A stretch of DNA of 64,000 nucleotides from Leuctra nigra (Eukaryota; Arthropoda; Insecta; Plecoptera; Leuctridae). Where the stretch lies: contig OW203767.1 in the NCBI GenBank assembly GCA_934045905.1, forward strand, positions 16,061,073 through 16,125,072, in the 5' to 3' direction. Both the position numbers and the translations under genes were made by a program. Positions 13,313 to 26,524 of the stretch are shown here, in pieces (within the stretch, counting starts at the first letter, position 1; the number at the start of each line of letters is the position of its first letter). Under the pieces are notes generated by a model. It did no database searches and was not told where the DNA came from. It was given only the letters and a program-made list of their open reading frames with translations.

Positions 13313-13467
13313 CACTGAGCGTTTTCTCAGTTTTATTAATTTTATGCGGAGCTTTATGAACAAAATGATATCATCATGTTATACCTTTTAGTATTAATTA
13401 GTATTGTTATAACTCATTTTATGTCGGGTGAGTGGAATGATTCGTCAGTATTCATACCAAGTCAGTT

Positions 13468-13742
13468 CACGGAACAGGTATGGCTGAGTGGTAACGCTCT
13501 GAACTTGTATTCCGGAGGCCCGGGTTCGATTCCCGCGGCCGTCCTTCCTGACTGTTCTTTTTTCGTGGTATTCCCTCAGTCGACAGGCAAATGCTGGGAA
13601 GGCACCCTACTAATAGGCCACGACCACCTCCTTCCCACCTTCCATCCTTACATACTCTTCACCATCATCTCCCAATCATCATCATAATCATTCATCCGTC
13701 GCCATTAGCCTCGCTGCATAACAGTGCGACGTTAAGCCCCAG
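13468..13742 (+). mobile_element. tRNA-derived SINE with 12-bp target-site duplication
   Basis: The head carries RNA polymerase III A-box TGGCTGAGTGG (13481-13491) and B-box GGTTCGATTCC (13523-13533) at tRNA spacing. A ~200-base body follows, ending GCGACGTTAAGCCCC. ACCAAGTCAGTT occurs at 13456-13467 and again at 13743-13754, a perfect 12-bp target duplication, so the copy is complete and fairly recent. There is no poly-A tail. A headless relative lies at 58604-58747. The family name is not assigned. Confidence 0.85.
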
Positions 13743-14508
13743 ACCAAGTCAGTTTTTCACCCTGACTTTAATTTCAGTTTTTTGATGCTCCATTTACATA
13801 TAACTGGAAAACTATTAGAGCTAGACCCTTCATTTTTGAAACAATTATTCGTTTTAGTATACACTAACAATGGAACTAGGATTTAAGAAATCGGCCTCCA
13901 AATAAAAAGGTGAAAAAATAATTTGTGTGAAAAACTAAGCGATATTTTGATGTGCTAATCGGCAATTAGGAAAATGTCATTGAAAATAAAAGTACCGGTA
14001 TTACGAAAAAGATCCTTGTTCAGTGTGATCATAATGCATGTAGCTGCTTGCAAAAAAAATGGGTTGATAGCTATCATACTTGCTGAGTGACAAGGTACGT
14101 AAACATACATAAAATATGGAAAATTTGCATGTTAAATGCTCATGACCTGGTCCCTTTAATTCGGTTCGGCAGAATTAACAGAACAATAAAATACCTATCT
14201 CTATCTCATACTGAATTTAGCAATTCATATTGCTTCCATGAAGTCCAACTTAGATAATTCTCCGTACTCTTAATTTCCTCTGTCAATAATCCCAGCACAG
14301 AACAATGCGGCGTCTTCGTCGCGTGACTCCGCCCACAATGAGCCACCTTGTGACGTCACGTTAGACCGTCTCTAGTGTCTAATACATCATCGCATCGATT
14401 AATTAACCGGCCACGGAGCCACCGTTGAGGTGTGAACCAAGTGTATTGGAGAACAGCCATTATAATGGTAAACTATTAGCCTTGTATTCAAATTCTCTTT
14501 ATTCACCC

Positions 14509-14890
14509 TTAAGAGGGCTGAGTAGTGAGCGTGGCCTTGAAGAGTTTTTTAATCGATTTTTATCAATATCTTTTATTGTTAACAAAATAAGGCTTTGTAC
14601 GCGACTTCAGAACTGTTCAATGAAAATAATTTCATAGCGTGGAATAAGTTATTAGTTTTATTTTGTCCAACAGATGTGTAGTACCATAATTTTACTAATT
14701 TTCGGGCACTAAACATCTGTAGGACAAAATAAAACTAATAACTTTTTCCAAACTATGAAATTATTTTCATTGAACTGTTCTGAATACTCGTACAAAGCCC
14801 TATTTTGTTAACAAATACATATGTAAAATATATTGATAAAAATCGATTAAAAAACTCTTCAAGGCCACGCTCACTACTCGGCTCTCTTAA
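14509..14890. mobile_element. Foldback element, ~382 bp, TTAA at both ends
   Basis: The whole segment is an imperfect palindrome. The left arm from TTAAGAGGGCTGAGTAG (14509) is matched in reverse complement by the right arm ending CTACTCGGCTCTCTTAA (14890). Inner blocks such as AAAATAAAACTAATAACTT also pair. The centre is a short unpaired region near 14690-14700. TTAA at each edge would fit a piggyBac-type target, but an internal TA duplication is equally compatible. No coding capacity. Confidence 0.8.
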
Positions 14891-15711
14891 TGATCAAGAT
14901 TTATGTGACTGCACAATAATAGAACGCTACTTTCTGACAGGGTCCCAAATGAGATAATTTTTAAGTCGAAAAATTATCCTAATCCGAGATAAGTGGTTCT
15001 ATCTTCCATATGAAATTATGTTAAAGGTGTCGATAGCTCAATAAAGCGATCTCTCTATAGTGGGCATTTTAGAACGTCTATTAAATTTGAATAATGCAAA
15101 AAGTAGTGCTTCTAAACCCCCGATCCGTCGCTCCACTGTGCAGGTCGTGAAATCCTGTATGACTTTGGTTAAATCATTATCGTTAAATCCGCTCGTATAA
15201 AAGTATTCAATTTATAGCTTCGCAGAACTTTCATAGGCTACGGCATTGCGTATAGCGAATAGGTTTTTGTTTGATGATACTTGCTTATAAATCGTTGTTA
15301 GTAACCTCCCGCAGAGAATAAATTACATTTATAAACACTCATATTGAGGGAAACATTTTTCGGTTTACACCACTACTTCGAATAGTTTTGTATTTTTCCG
15401 CATGAATCATAAAACAATCAATTGGATCGTATGTTGCAGCATGTTACATTTATTTGTAAACACGATTAATATTTGGGCCGCAGAAACGTATATTAAAATT
15501 TTAAACACACATTTTTTCTTTGACGTTTCGTACCGGAAGTTTGATGTAGAACAAGCTTTACCCAATATGCAATACTGACTACCCCATATCCCCAACAGAT
15601 GAACTTATGAAGAGATCTAGTAAAGAGATATTTACTTTCTTTAATGACTAAACAGTCGAGGCAACGTATACTCTCAACTCTCAACAGATTGAGCTGCTCG
15701 TCAGTAATTCC

Positions 15712-15771
15712 GCTAGGCCGAGAAAGACTATATATAAGTTCAGTGCGCAATGAAGTATTTCTCGGCCTAGC
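15712..15771. repeat. 14-bp perfect inverted repeat, 32-nt loop
   Basis: GCTAGGCCGAGAAA at 15712-15725 pairs with TTTCTCGGCCTAGC at 15758-15771. Weaker pairing extends outward through GTCAGT (left) and ACTGAC (right). The loop contains a TATATATAAG stretch. Function is unknown; it may be a decayed MITE. Confidence 0.5.
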
Positions 15772-16619
15772 AGAACAACTGACGGTGGCTCCATCTGGTG
15801 AGAGTTCAGACTTACGCTGTCCAGATTGTATTCTAGCACGACCTCAATTTCGTATCGTTCACTATTAGCTGTATTTCTATACAATCGTTTGGTCATCCAA
15901 TGGCATCACCTCAATGTAAAATAATACCTAGATTCAATTACCCCAAGAGTGATTATACCGACCATGTAATTACACACCCAGGGATTATGGACACATGTGA
16001 GAAGGATTAATCTAATTATGCGAGCTAGTGATGGGATTGAATGCTGCCATTGCCGATCTGTCTTTTCACTTCAAATTAAATACAAGCCGCTAATGAGGTA
16101 ACGGTGCGTTGGACTATGGATTAGAGGGATGATTTGGTGTAATGATGTGTTGTTATGAATATGTGGGAGTATAATGAACGTCAAAACAATGGCGAACAGA
16201 TTTTTTTTTTATATAACCCGATAAAGGAATTGCAGATTATAAATAAATGTGACTATCAGATTTTGAATGCTTCTTTTTACTCTCATGTGCAAAAAGTAAA
16301 AAGTAGAACACAGTTTTGTTTTTTTAATTTCAGTGCTTGTGGATATAAATGTGTAATTTCTCATTTCTATTGCATTTCAATACTCTAAATATTCTATAAA
16401 TAATTGAATCATATAATATGTTTGAATTTAAATATTTAATTAATCACAACGTTTCGTAAAACATGGATTTAATTAACAAAATTTTAATATTCAAGTATAA
16501 ACCAATTTTCGTAATTTTCATATTATCTTGAACAAAACGAACTAAATTTACAAAAACTGAAACACTAGTACATATTGTATTTCTTACACACAAATATACC
16601 ACTTACATAATTATAATAA

Positions 16620-16753
16620 CATAACTGTAGAAGATGTCGTGGACGTTTTCGGAACCATCTTGTAATGACATGGCAGTGGTGACGGTTTGTTCCGTTTGTT
16701 CCGTTTGCTCCAACGGAACAAACCGTCACCACTGCCATGTCATAACTGTAGAA
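16620..16753. repeat. Perfect 31-bp inverted repeat flanked by 13-bp direct repeats
   Basis: The arm 16666-16696 (starting TGACATGGCAGTGGTGACGG) is perfectly complemented by 16712-16742 around a 15-nt loop. The 13-mer CATAACTGTAGAA occurs at 16620-16632 and at 16741-16753. Arms without a single mismatch imply a recent origin, for example template switching during replication, or a cruciform-prone foldback. Confidence 0.75.
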
Positions 16754-17469
16754 CTTAATTAACAGCAAAAAATTAAAAAATTAAAATGAACCGAGAAATG
16801 AACTAAAAAGAACTAGGTATATAGCCAAGTTTAATACGAAGCAATTACAACACAGATGAATATGGGATTTATTTTGTGGGAATGTAAATCTGTGTTCAGC
16901 CATGTGGGAATAATTCAGTGTTTTTGTAGCTCAGATTTAATTTCCCCAGGAATTCCTGTGGATATTCCTGTGATTTGCAAGTGGTTTTTGCTACACATGT
17001 ATTGTGGAGATGTGATGACGCTGATTTCAAAAACGATTTATTGTTTTCCACAACGTTTTCGAACGAAATTGTAATTCGAATGTGATATTGAAATTGAAAT
17101 CGTAATCACCTAATTCGTCGACAAACTGTAGTTAATTGTATTCCACTATTTCATCTGACATTGTTTTTGTGAGCGTGAAAAAATGTTCATCAATCACTGG
17201 TCGCTATAAATACCTAGACGCATATCGTAAAACACGCTCCTTTGTAAAGCTCTTTAAAGCTCTTTGTAAACACTAGGTGCTAGATATAAGTTAATGAAAG
17301 CACACACCTAATCAATGGCCAATTAAAGTCCTACACACGAATGGCATAGCACAACGCACAACACCCAAGAACAAAAGAACCCACCAATCAAATTATTGTA
17401 GCCGTATTTTGTTAATGTCATTATATGAATTTGATTGGTTAGTTCCTTTGTTCTTGTGTGTTGTGTGTA

Positions 17470-17490
17470 TAACGCGTTGATGAGTGAGTA
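17470..17490 (+). repeat. Dispersed ~21-nt motif (copy 4)
   Basis: TAACGCGTTGATGAGTGAGT has two changes from the copy at 5542. It is followed by CGATACG, as at 11833. Confidence 0.5.
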
Positions 17491-17499
17491 TCGATACGT

Positions 17500-20400
17500 G
17501 CTCGAAATATAATTCCATAACACACACAAAAACATACTAAAAGAAAGCAACACGATCCAATCAATCAATATCAAATAAATACCTATAGGTACTATAAATA
17601 TCAGCTTTTCATTGAATCTTGGTAGTGAAAGGTACGGTGCTTTTACTTTTCGATAGATCAATTTTGACAGCTATTCAAAATAGCTTAAAATGCCAATTAC
17701 GTTTCTATGTGTGAAAATGGCTGAAAAGATATGGTTTAAAATGTGTAAAATACCACTTATCGTCTTCATGGACTTACAAAATCTCAACTTGATGGAACAT
17801 TATGAACTGTCAGTCAATAAGAAGAGTAGGTATTTTCAATTTCAACCAAACATAGCAAAGTTAAAAACTATACTGCAACAGGACAGGTCGTCTTTACATG
17901 TACACCCGCGGTCACATAAATTGCTTGCAAAATTCTAATTCCTTTTTCAAAACTTGATTTTCCAGACGAAACACAGAAGTAAACGCAGATTTCGTGCATG
18001 TGGGGTTCGAGGGTTTGATTAGAAGAACCAACCAACCACCTCATATCTAACAATTATTCTTCCATTCAACAAATGACTGTAATTCGAGGTCCAACTTAGC
18101 AGTTTACCGTCGATTTTTCTGACCGCGGGTACCTATACGCAAAATTTCAGATTTATCAGAGAAATGGTGTGACTAGTATAGCACCAGCATCGCAAAAAAG
18201 AAAAATTAAAAATCCGAGTAATAAGTGTTGAAGAAGACTTTCGGATTAGGACGTTATTTGTTAGTCGAAGTAATTTGTTTTTATTTTCGTATCATTCGTA
18301 TAACAACACTTTGCAGTCAGTGGTACAAAACTATATACACCATATTGAGAATTCACCTCCATTCTCTCCAGAACAAATAGCATCTCTCCTCCATTAAGAA
18401 TCACGGCGACGCCGACGCGGATCACCAAGGCGTCGCGACGTCTGTAATAGTCACGTGGTACGAGCACTCCAGCCGGCCGTGATTGCAGCGAAGTGATGGA
18501 GATTTACCAGCTCTTCCTCAGATAAAGGTTCAGATGCGATACTTCAAACAATGCAGTGAAGGGTAATCCATTACCAGCGTCTGTTTGTATCGTTCTCTAC
18601 CCAAGATGTCCCATTTTCACCAAGAGAGAATAACCATTCCATAAAGGATATGTACCGAAGTAACAGTGCTTTATTGTGCACTTATTGTACGGATTTCTGT
18701 CATCTAGGTCAAATAATACGTCATTTTGACAAAGAAATTGTGAAAGACGTAAAAAAGCAATAATCATGATGGACTTTATCATTAGCCGGATGTCATTTGT
18801 CGTTGGAGATAAAGGAGATAAAAAGCTCATCTCGCCCAGGAAGAAAGCTTGACACTCCTCAGTTGGGAAATTACTTGGGAAAGCGTGAGGCAAATCAATA
18901 CTCACTTTTCATAAATTGAAATTGCTAATCTTGTTTTAGGCTGACGCCGCATGCTCCATTGTCTTGATTTAATCTTAAAAATTGGATGTGAATAATTTAC
19001 AGCTAATGAATAAGCGTCGTTCTTTTATTCACGGACATCTAGCAACGCGTTCATTTAACTTTATTTCAGCGCTCTACAGCGACTCTAAGCGGCTGTAGAG
19101 TCAAACAATTTCGCTTCATTGGATGCGTGTAGTTAGAATGGAGGCTATGACAGATTGCCTATTTGGTGAATAATGTAGCTTTTTCCAATCGAACAAAATG
19201 AGATTTTTATATAAATTCTAAGCTCCTCTAATTAGCTGAGATACAGAGTGGTATAAATTGCCAGATGAGTCGAAAAATTACCACACAGTCGCTGGTTTGA
19301 AGTTCTAAGCCACTGGCGCCACGTGTATCTAGCAAGCGTTTATGAAATAAAGCCTAGTTTATACGGTTCAATGTTTCACTCAATTCATTCATTGTAGGTA
19401 AAATAGGACCGTTCTACATGAAACGTACTTTTGCTTCAATTTCGCGTCTAAACGGTTGGCACATTGAACTAAGTTGGAATTACTGGGAGTGGGCGGGGCA
19501 TTTTAATAATTCCTGTAGCTTAAAAAATACTGAGAGTATATTTTTTTTATATGCCGTATATCAAAAAATTTATTTTACACAATTTCGACCGCCATCTTGG
19601 AAAATAAAATTTCTTACCCTAATGAAATATCTACTTTTAGTGCACACCCCACGCCAATGAAGCCCCCTGTTTGGGGGTGGAGGGGGGCTCTAAAAATGGA
19701 ACGGATTGTGCAGTACTAAGATATGTGGCACTTTCCCATTACGACGATCCTTAAGAAAACCATTCTGCCATGTAATAATATTCATTCTTCATCAACTAGC
19801 AATTACATGTAATTATTTTTTAATGTTATACAATTCCATTCAATATTAAATTTATCAAAACTCGCCCAGAACACACTTATCAATTTTCTGACTTATTTAC
19901 AGTCAACATCAGAAAAATCCCCGTCAAGTGAACCACAAGCATTCACTCAAAACTAAGGTTATCAACAACAAACATCTTCCAGAGCCAGCGTGTATTTCGA
20001 ATATTCTAGTTTATAAGAAGAAGCAGACAGGTAGTACAAGAAAGTGCTGAAAATGGCCCTATGTCTACCAATATTCAGCAACAATGATAGTTAAAACAAG
20101 AACTAAAATGTGAACAGTTACTAAGAAAGAAGCATTTGGACACGTCATTAACGTTCCATTGTTTCAAATTAGTACCCGTGTCTCTTATTTTAATAATAAT
20201 GACTAATTACGAAGTAGTTTGAGAATTTGCAATATTTAAACAACACACAAATTTTAAATTTCACAACACACATCCCTTCATATCATCCTGACTCCATGGA
20301 AGTTTTCCAAAGAAACCTACATTCTCATTTAATTACTCATTTCTATCATTACACATTTTAATTTCAGCAATTATCGATTAATATTTTTTAATTTAAAAAA

Positions 20401-22900
20401 GTCCCACCACTGTCACCATTTGTAATGTCCAATATTTTTCAGAGACGTCTCTTTCTGACAAAACAGAAAAACTTTTTATTAGCAATTAACAAATATATTA
20501 AAATATGTCGTTACGCTATTCTTCCGTCAAACAAAAAGCAATCTCAATGCTAATCTTCTTAGAAGACTTTTGGACAAAGAACCAGGGAACAAATTTTTCC
20601 TACAACTTGGGAATAAAGCCTTTTGTAAAAAAAAATATATATAATCCAGGAAAGAGCCACGTGACAGTTATATAAAAAGAAAAAGAAACCCGATGCTACA
20701 GTTTTCCAATTAAGCATAATGGAAAGACAATGTTCCTTCATTCCTTCAGTCATTCTACCAATTATATGGTGTGATGCTCCGTTACTTCTAGAAATTTAAT
20801 TTAAATTAACAAACAAATTCCTGCTTTTTACTCTTTCCTATCTACCAAACAATAAGCTCAATGTCAAACATCGTCGTCCTTCTAACAATTTCTCTTATTC
20901 TTTTGTCTTCCTTCTCATTTTGTTTTCTAGAATTTGAGTGACGCCACATCTCTTCCAACCACTCACACGGACTCGCAAGGCGACCGAAGAGAAAGAGAAC
21001 CGACTAACTGGGTCAAAGTCACGGTTGAAGATGCAGTTTCTTGATCAGATCACGAGCTCTGGACAAGATCTAAAGTGCATGTGCACTTCGTGTGATGTGC
21101 ATTGCTAATCAGGAAATGTGATACGAGATTAGAACACATCCACGGATTAGTAATTAACTGAGAGGCGATCTTTCTGAGATAATCAGTAAGTAATGTGAGC
21201 GTCGCCTTGCATTGGAATTAGATCAGTTGGCAGATCTTCTTGCATGTAGTTCTATTTCAAATGGTGTTTGCGTCTTTGGTTACCAAGTGGTTCTGAACCA
21301 CGGTGTTCTGAACTAAGAAGTGATCTGCTGTGTGGAATTATTTTGCACGAGTAGTCATGATTTCTAAAGGGAATCTTAATCGTGGGCGTATTTAGAATGT
21401 AAAACGATGATTGTTCTTGTATCTATATACGTAATGCTGATCTCAGCTAAGTTTAGATGATGTTTTAATAATCTCAAGTCCAGAAACTGACATTCAGTTT
21501 ATCAACAATAGCTGAATTTTTTAAACCTCTTACAGAGTTATGTATTCAAATAATGGATATTTTTAAGACTTGTTAGAATAAAGAACTATTACTATATTTC
21601 CTGTAACAAGTCATTTTTACATTTTTGATTAATGTACCAGACACAATATGTTTATACTTCATAAACATTCTCAGCTGATGATATTTTTCAGAAGATAGCT
21701 ATAATTGTTTTGAATCCTGGGTTTATTTGATACCTTGTATCGAACAGAAAATGTTTATTTTTTGGGGTATACATGATGACTTTGAGCCAAGCACAGTGCT
21801 CCAATATATTTTAACGAACATAATAATTGATTCAACCCAAGATATATCTTGGGTTCATGACCGTAATTTAGTGGTTTTCCGCACAATTATTTCACAAAAC
21901 AATTAACAAATTCAGCCATCAGTAAAAGGAATGAGGTCGGTAGAACAGAACTCTTTTATTTCTGTATAAACCAATGAGACAGCCGCTATTAAGATCTAAT
22001 TGGTCCGTTTCAATCATTCTGAAGTGTTTAAAAAAGGAGGGACCCTTAATGGAAGCCATGGGTGCAATATTCATTAAACTCACATTCCAAACAATGAATC
22101 CTTAGCTGCCTACTGCTCCATTCCATCTGCAGTTTTATGTAATTAAATGCGCTAACGCGTTTAAAGCTATAGCTGGTTTTACCTCGACCAGCGTATCAAA
22201 GAGCATAAAGAATTTTCTCCATGGTTGAACGTAATTGCATCGGATTATATGACGGCTATACACACTCATTGAGCCTTTATATACCAAAGAAATGTCTACA
22301 GAGTGAATAAAAAGGGGAATTTATTTTTCTCGGGTATTCGCAAAAAATTATACCTCTCTCATAGGTTCGTATATAACTCATTGTAAACGAAACTAATGGC
22401 AGCAATTTGCTATAAATGAGGTTTTGCCAGCATATTGTGATGCTATTAGCCTAGAATACTTTTAGTTTTGCTGCTAATTTTAAGGGGTGCTCAAATATGC
22501 ATTGTTGTTTTTTAAATTTGTTTGAACTTCTGTAGAGCCGTTTGAAAAGCTATAACGAAGTTTTAAACTACAAAGAGGAAACAAAGAATTTTATAACATT
22601 AACCGAAAAAGGAGGAAATTTGAATAAATTAAAAGCAACACATAACTCTTAGTTGCCTAATAAATCTACTGCTATCTATCTATCGATCAATCTAATCTAT
22701 TTATCTACTGGACCGTCTTAAAGTCAAGTGGAGAGTTCTTCCAAACATGATTTAAAATCTAAAGAAACATATTAATTTTTCATATTGTTTTTTTTTAATT
22801 ATCGACCAACAACTGCCACCAAATGTAATATTGACACAAATTAACAGTTTTCAACCCTGAACATTTTGTCGTTGACACATGCACACTAAAACACAAAAAT
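17500..22900. other. No recognised gene
   Basis: Low-GC DNA with spurious short ORFs. Primer-binding-site-like words on the minus strand occur at 20401-20418 (CCCACCACTGTCACCA) and 22803-22820 (CCAACAACTGCCACCA), each followed by a TTTGTAAT or AATGTAAT step like an LTR edge. No LTR pair or pol fragment is recognisable. Confidence 0.4.
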
Positions 22901-22910
22901 CAACTATGTA

Positions 22911-23115
22911 CACTCGGCAAAACAAAAAGTGATCGTTGACCAAATTTGAATGACTGCTGTCCCATAACCAACCAAAGCTTGTTATTATCATTGAAATGTG
23001 AGGTCACCTACTAGAGTGAGACAATGAGATCGCTTAGACTGACTTCTGATGGTGCGATCTTGCATTTATCAGCCTATCAGATTTATTGAACGTTCAATTT
23101 TTGTTTGGCCAAGTG
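22911..23115 (+). mobile_element. Tc1/mariner-like MITE, copy 1 (205 bp)
   Basis: The ends are inverted repeats: CACTCGGCAAAACAAAAA at the left and TTTTTGTTTGGCCAAGTG at the right, each bordered by TA (22909-22910 and 23116-23117). The TA borders and CACT termini are typical of Tc1/mariner MITEs. A second copy, inverted relative to this one, is at 49873-50083. Confidence 0.75.
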
Positions 23116-26100
23116 TACACGAGAAAAACCCTGTCTTTCTACTCATTTTTCCACCGCGAGTTCTATACTTGCAGTGAGACGTGTATTGAAATGATTCGAA
23201 ACGTTGGTCGGAAACTTTCAGCTAGCAACTCTCCTGAGGGAATCCAGTAGAACCGTCAAGAAGATCCAAGGTTTGAAATTTGCATTCAAAATGGACTGGC
23301 AGTCGGCGTTAGGGAAACCGTTTGTGTGAACATCCATCGGACAGGGTAGAGGGAGGGGGGGGGGGGCTTTAAAGGATCACAACGTATCTAGGAAGTCGGC
23401 TACAGTGAGAGGTGGTTTACTTTGAAGGCATGCCTTAGTCCAATCCTTGATTTAACCCTTCTCCCATGCACTCACTGTATAAGGGCATAGTGACACAGGG
23501 ATTGGGGGTGCAAGGGCGTTATTAAATGTACATCTGATTTTTTTTTTTTTACTTTTCTGAGAGCAATGATATTTTATACATATGGATGTGTTTAAATATG
23601 ATGTTCCATTTTAAGTTGAGAATGATTCTATGATTTAACAAATATTCATATGAAAGTACAGATAAAATGTTATAATCAGTACGAAAGTGCTTCTAACTTT
23701 TATAAATTTAACTTCGATTGATTGAAACGATCAGATTTGGGTAAACCTTCTCTAACATGGCCTATACGTGCATGATGTCTATGCCATAACATTAGACAAG
23801 ACCCATAGGAAACGGTATCTCATTACTGATATATATATTTTTTATATAAAACTTGTTACATTCATAGAATCTTAAATAGTAATTTTTGTCTCAGAAAAAG
23901 TAGGTACAAGAAACAATACATTCATAGAAAATTACTATATATCAAACCATTCTCCACAGTTAATATGGAACAAACCTTAGGGATTTAGGTTCTACTTATT
24001 ACTTGTTGGGAGAAAGCAACGAGTAGATAATATGTGAGGTGCAGACTTTTAAAGTTGAAACTAGGTTGAAATTTAAATCCATACTTTACAAACTACGAGT
24101 CTTCCAGGCCGAGATTATATTTACTTTTTAAAGTTACTCTTGCCTCTTTTGTTTAATAATTTATTAAAAACGCATCAGGTAATCTGTTTAGCGTCTACCG
24201 AACGATCGTAAAGAAAGTTCTAGGCAAACATTGCTTCCTCCACAGAGCATGTAGGTACAGATAAAGCGGTACAAGCCAAGTCGGCGGGGATTGTGTTTTC
24301 GTATGGAAAACAAATCTCAGCCGGCTCAGTGAAAACGAAAAGCTTTGCTTTACAGAAAACCTGGATGGAGAAATAGAACACGTCGTAGAGAGAAGCTGCT
24401 ACAACCACTCTGCTTTCTATGCAGTGATACCAACCATTGAAAATAACTCAGCGGACAGACACGCCTGGGTTACTTCAGTATAAAAAACGTATTTGAATTA
24501 AAAAGGTAGGTATCCAATGTTAATAATGAACACAAAACTTTCAGAAATATGTAGAAAAACGACTATTAAGATTTTGTTGTGGATATAATATGATATAAAT
24601 GTTACAAAAGGTATATAATTCAATTATTTAACCTGCCATCAGGCTACCATAGGTACCGATGGCCCCAAGGAACCGATTTTGTTATAAATCAATATCGAGA
24701 CGAAGTGGATAGTAATGCTTCGTAATCTAGTACAAATAATGCATGCATGCATTATTACAATTCAAGTAAAACGTTACTTTGTTTTACTTGTAATGAGAAA
24801 AGAATACACACACAAGAAAACAGAGATCGAGTAATAGAATCGCGAAGCAATGAGAGATCAAGCGCATTTCCGCTACCAGCGGTGAAAACAAGAACTACAG
24901 AACCTGTATAACCAATCACAAGCTTTCATCAAATGATTCAAATATTGTAATTTTTTGCTAATTCCATCTGAAAGTTCGAACTAGTTTCAAAATACAATCT
25001 TAAATAAGTTTCAGCTCCTCAATTTTTATCTTATCTATAGCGTGTTTGTAGAAAGTTAAACTAGTTCATTTGGTCCACGAATCAAACAAGTATCGTACTC
25101 TGTTGAAGATAATGAAGTAAAAACATCTCGTGTGAAGAATTCTCCATGTCATCAAGAAGCTACAGAATATGTAGTTTATTCGGAGCAGATGGATATAAAA
25201 ACGTAGCACCGTTGAGTGTTTTTTTTCTCTTTTGTGACCGATCGATAAACGGATTAGTTGGCTTCTGAATTAAATATGTATTATTTTTCATCTGCATGGG
25301 AGGAAGAGAGGGGGGGGAGGATTTTACAATAGGTCGTTCGCCTGTCAACACTTTTCAGCACTTTCTCCACCAAAATGGTAAAGGAGTACAAAACTACAAT
25401 GATATTTTGAACTTCTTTACCACTTGGGTGAAGATAGTCGTGAAATGTAAAGACAAACGAATTATTGGCTGAACGTAAAGATGTTGGAGGTGCCGTGCTC
25501 GTAGCAGTTTGGGAACGTGTAAAATACCTTTTAAGGTCGTATAATTTAACATATTTTCCCAATAGGTAAGTCCTATCTATGTAAATTTTACTGTATTTGA
25601 AGCATCATTTTTGTTTAGATAAAATCAACGAGCCAAAAATGTACCATTACATTGAATTTGATTTTGATGAATGAAAATATTAAACGTTTTTTGTGACATC
25701 TGTGTTTGTCAGTTTGTGTCGGTCTGTAAAAATTTACTGGAATACATTTCATGAATCTTCCCTATTGTTATTGTGTAAAATCTGTGTCTGATGATAACGA
25801 GATATCTGAATTGCAGTTTGTCACAAAGATGTTATTCGGAAATAGAACGAAGTGAATTCAATGTTTGCTCGTGAAACAGAAGATGTATTTCGTTTTAGTG
25901 ACACAAACTGTAACTGACAGATGCACTTGTTAAAACTGCAGTTCAGTTCATGACAACTTTTACTCGGATTTTTTGCACCAAACAATCAGCTGTACACAAG
26001 AAAACAACCACTACGAATCCAGGTCACTCGTTTCAGCTTTTATTCTGCTCTTGATTATTGTGCTGTGGATGAAAATAATATACCAGCAGGAAGTGGACGA

Positions 26101-26500
26101 ACTGTTACCTAGAGAAACAAACATGTACGAGACAGATTGTGGGTTGCTCATATTCTATTGTTACAAAGTTAAAGTGTCGACTAGATACATGTTGCATTCT
26201 TCATTATGTCGTGAAGTAAAAATCATGGTGTGTGGACATGTTTAATTGTACAGATTATAAGAATAGAATGACAATTTTATATAAATATTTCAGTCAATCA
26301 CAGATTGTGCTTTTTTAAGTTCCGCAAGAAATATTTTTTGCATTAGTATGATCAATGTAAAAAGTGCTTAAAAAGGTGCATACAACAATAATTAAAAGGC
26401 CCCATCTTCCGTCTGCGGTAATCGTGTTTGGGCCTTTTCACCCATCCTATACAATTCAAATCTGTAAAAAAAAAGATTCGAAATAATCGCGTAAAAATGC
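23116..26500. other. No recognised gene; G-run and hairpin
   Basis: A G-rich run lies near 23350-23367. CAAGTAAAAC (about 24763) and GTTTTACTTG (about 24782) form a short inverted repeat. A GC-richer minus-strand ORF at 24220-24408 and another at 25281-25562 lack recognisable protein features and are not called. Confidence 0.4.
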
Positions 26501-26524
26501 AAAAGAATATAAAAGTAATTTTAT

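Noticed and set aside
13468..13550. Functional tRNA gene
   Set aside because: A and B boxes are present, but the stems do not close properly. The segment continues into a 200-base body with flanking target duplications, so it is a SINE.
17323..17661. 112-codon minus-strand hydrophobic ORF as a membrane protein
   Set aside because: The hydrophobic composition is what AT-rich non-coding DNA yields. The frame includes a copy of the dispersed 21-nt repeat, and no family features are present.
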